Shown here piece after piece: positions 19,896 to 20,354 of a DNA stretch of 20,354 bases. The stretch is from a virus. A program made the position numbers and the translations under genes. The stretch is from positions 1-20,354 of the IMG/VR virus record IMGVR_UViG_3300047393_000055. One strand, given 5' to 3'. Each line of letters starts with the position of its first letter. The first letter of the stretch is position 1. The notes under the pieces were generated by a model. The model saw only the letters and a program-made list of their open reading frames with translations, had not been told where the DNA came from and made no database searches.

Positions 19896-20354
19896 TTATT
19901 GACACTCGAAGTAATCATCATTTATCTGTTTGAGTTCAGCCTTGCTGTAATACTGCTTAGAATGTTTGAAGACTTCTGGAGTTGTTTCAAGATGTGTATA
20001 TTTCTTGTAGTCTATATTAGATAGGGGCTTTTCTGCCTCTATTGTTTTATAACTTCCTTCTGATGGAGTGAGTTTATTAAAGAACTTCACATTACCGCTT
20101 TCATAAGACATTTCAAATATTCCTGCCGGAGTTCTCACAATGTTATTAGCTTCGTTCTTAGCAGCTAAAACCCCTCCTTCTATATATGAGTACTCCCCTT
20201 TGATTTTAGGTACTTCATTTGGGTTATTTATAGCCTCTAATCTATTTTCTTTCTCCTTGTCGAACTCTTGGTATACATCGTCCTCTTGCTCAAGTCCAAG
20301 ATTTAAGCTTTTAGATAAATTATCATATTGTGCAAAATCTTCTTTCCAATCTTG
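19896..20354 (-). CDS. C-terminal part of a minus-strand protein (5' beyond window)
   Basis: The frame is open from the window's edge (20354) to the stop at 19896-19898, giving 152 residues without an upstream stop. A GTG at 20136-20138 could be mistaken for a start, but the frame continues above it with protein-like sequence (EEDDVYQEFDKEKENRLEAINNPNE is broken by no stop), so it is truncated, not short. The part seen is acidic and hydrophilic, with the ending KQYYSKAELKQINDDYFECQ. No family is recognised. Lying upstream of the giant gene on the same strand, it may belong to the same structural group. Confidence 0.72.
   Translation of the reverse strand, partial: QDWKEDFAQYDNLSKSLNLGLEQEDDVYQEFDKEKENRLEAINNPNEVPKIKGEYSYIEGGVLAAKNEANNIVRTPAGIFEMSYESGNVKFFNKLTPSEGSYKTIEAEKPLSNIDYKKYTHLETTPEVFKHSKQYYSKAELKQINDDYFECQ

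Noticed and set aside
20136-20138. GTG start giving an 80-residue complete gene on the minus strand
   Set aside because: The frame stays open to the window edge with protein-like sequence, so the gene is truncated rather than starting here.
1-20354. CRISPR array, insertion sequence or integrase
   Set aside because: No regularly spaced repeats, transposase or recombinase motif was seen on either strand.

Overview
The window looks like the replication and early-gene region of a double-stranded DNA phage that infects Bacteroidota. Three lines of evidence support this. The base composition is AT-rich, and most start codons are preceded by A-rich leaders rather than Shine-Dalgarno sites. Six intergenic promoters fit the Bacteroidota pattern (TTTG-like -33, TAnnTTTG -7), each with a 20-nt spacer. 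The gene content is a phage replisome set among many tiny overlapping genes, next to a giant protein on the other strand. A crAss-like or related lineage is possible, but no terminase, capsid or portal gene is present to place it.

Layout, plus strand. Bases 1-1800 hold small phage genes, a HAD-family hydrolase and a dUTPase. Bases 1812-3762 form a unit with its own promoter: a possible leaderless membrane microprotein, a protein that may serve the helicase, and a DnaB-like helicase ending in an SSB-like tail. It closes with interleaved inverted repeats and an intrinsic terminator. Bases 3784-7405 carry a second promoter, two small genes, a dNMP kinase, a small gene and a family A DNA polymerase. 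Bases 7424-10744 start with a near-copy of that promoter and leader, then a run of small overlapping genes (several Cys-rich) and RNase HI. Bases 10759-10891 hold a third kind of unit: a promoter, two hairpins with complementary loops, and a terminator, probably a ~98-nt non-coding RNA or attenuator. A GIY-YIG homing endonuclease, a BT4734/VirE-N type primase, a possible 52-aa ORF and a metallophosphoesterase follow. The run ends at a terminator that may work in both directions (13911-13945).

Layout, minus strand. A 1930-aa protein fills 14013-19805, with its own promoter at 19826-19857. Upstream of it is the 3' end of another gene that runs off the window (19896-20354), closed by a hairpin with a UUCG loop.

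How the genes fit together: helicase, primase, polymerase, RNase HI, dUTPase and dNMP kinase together cover most of a phage DNA-synthesis pathway. The giant minus-strand protein is probably a virion or ejection protein, but this is inference from size and orientation. The structured RNA element, the SSB-like helicase tail and the giant protein are the parts most worth following up.
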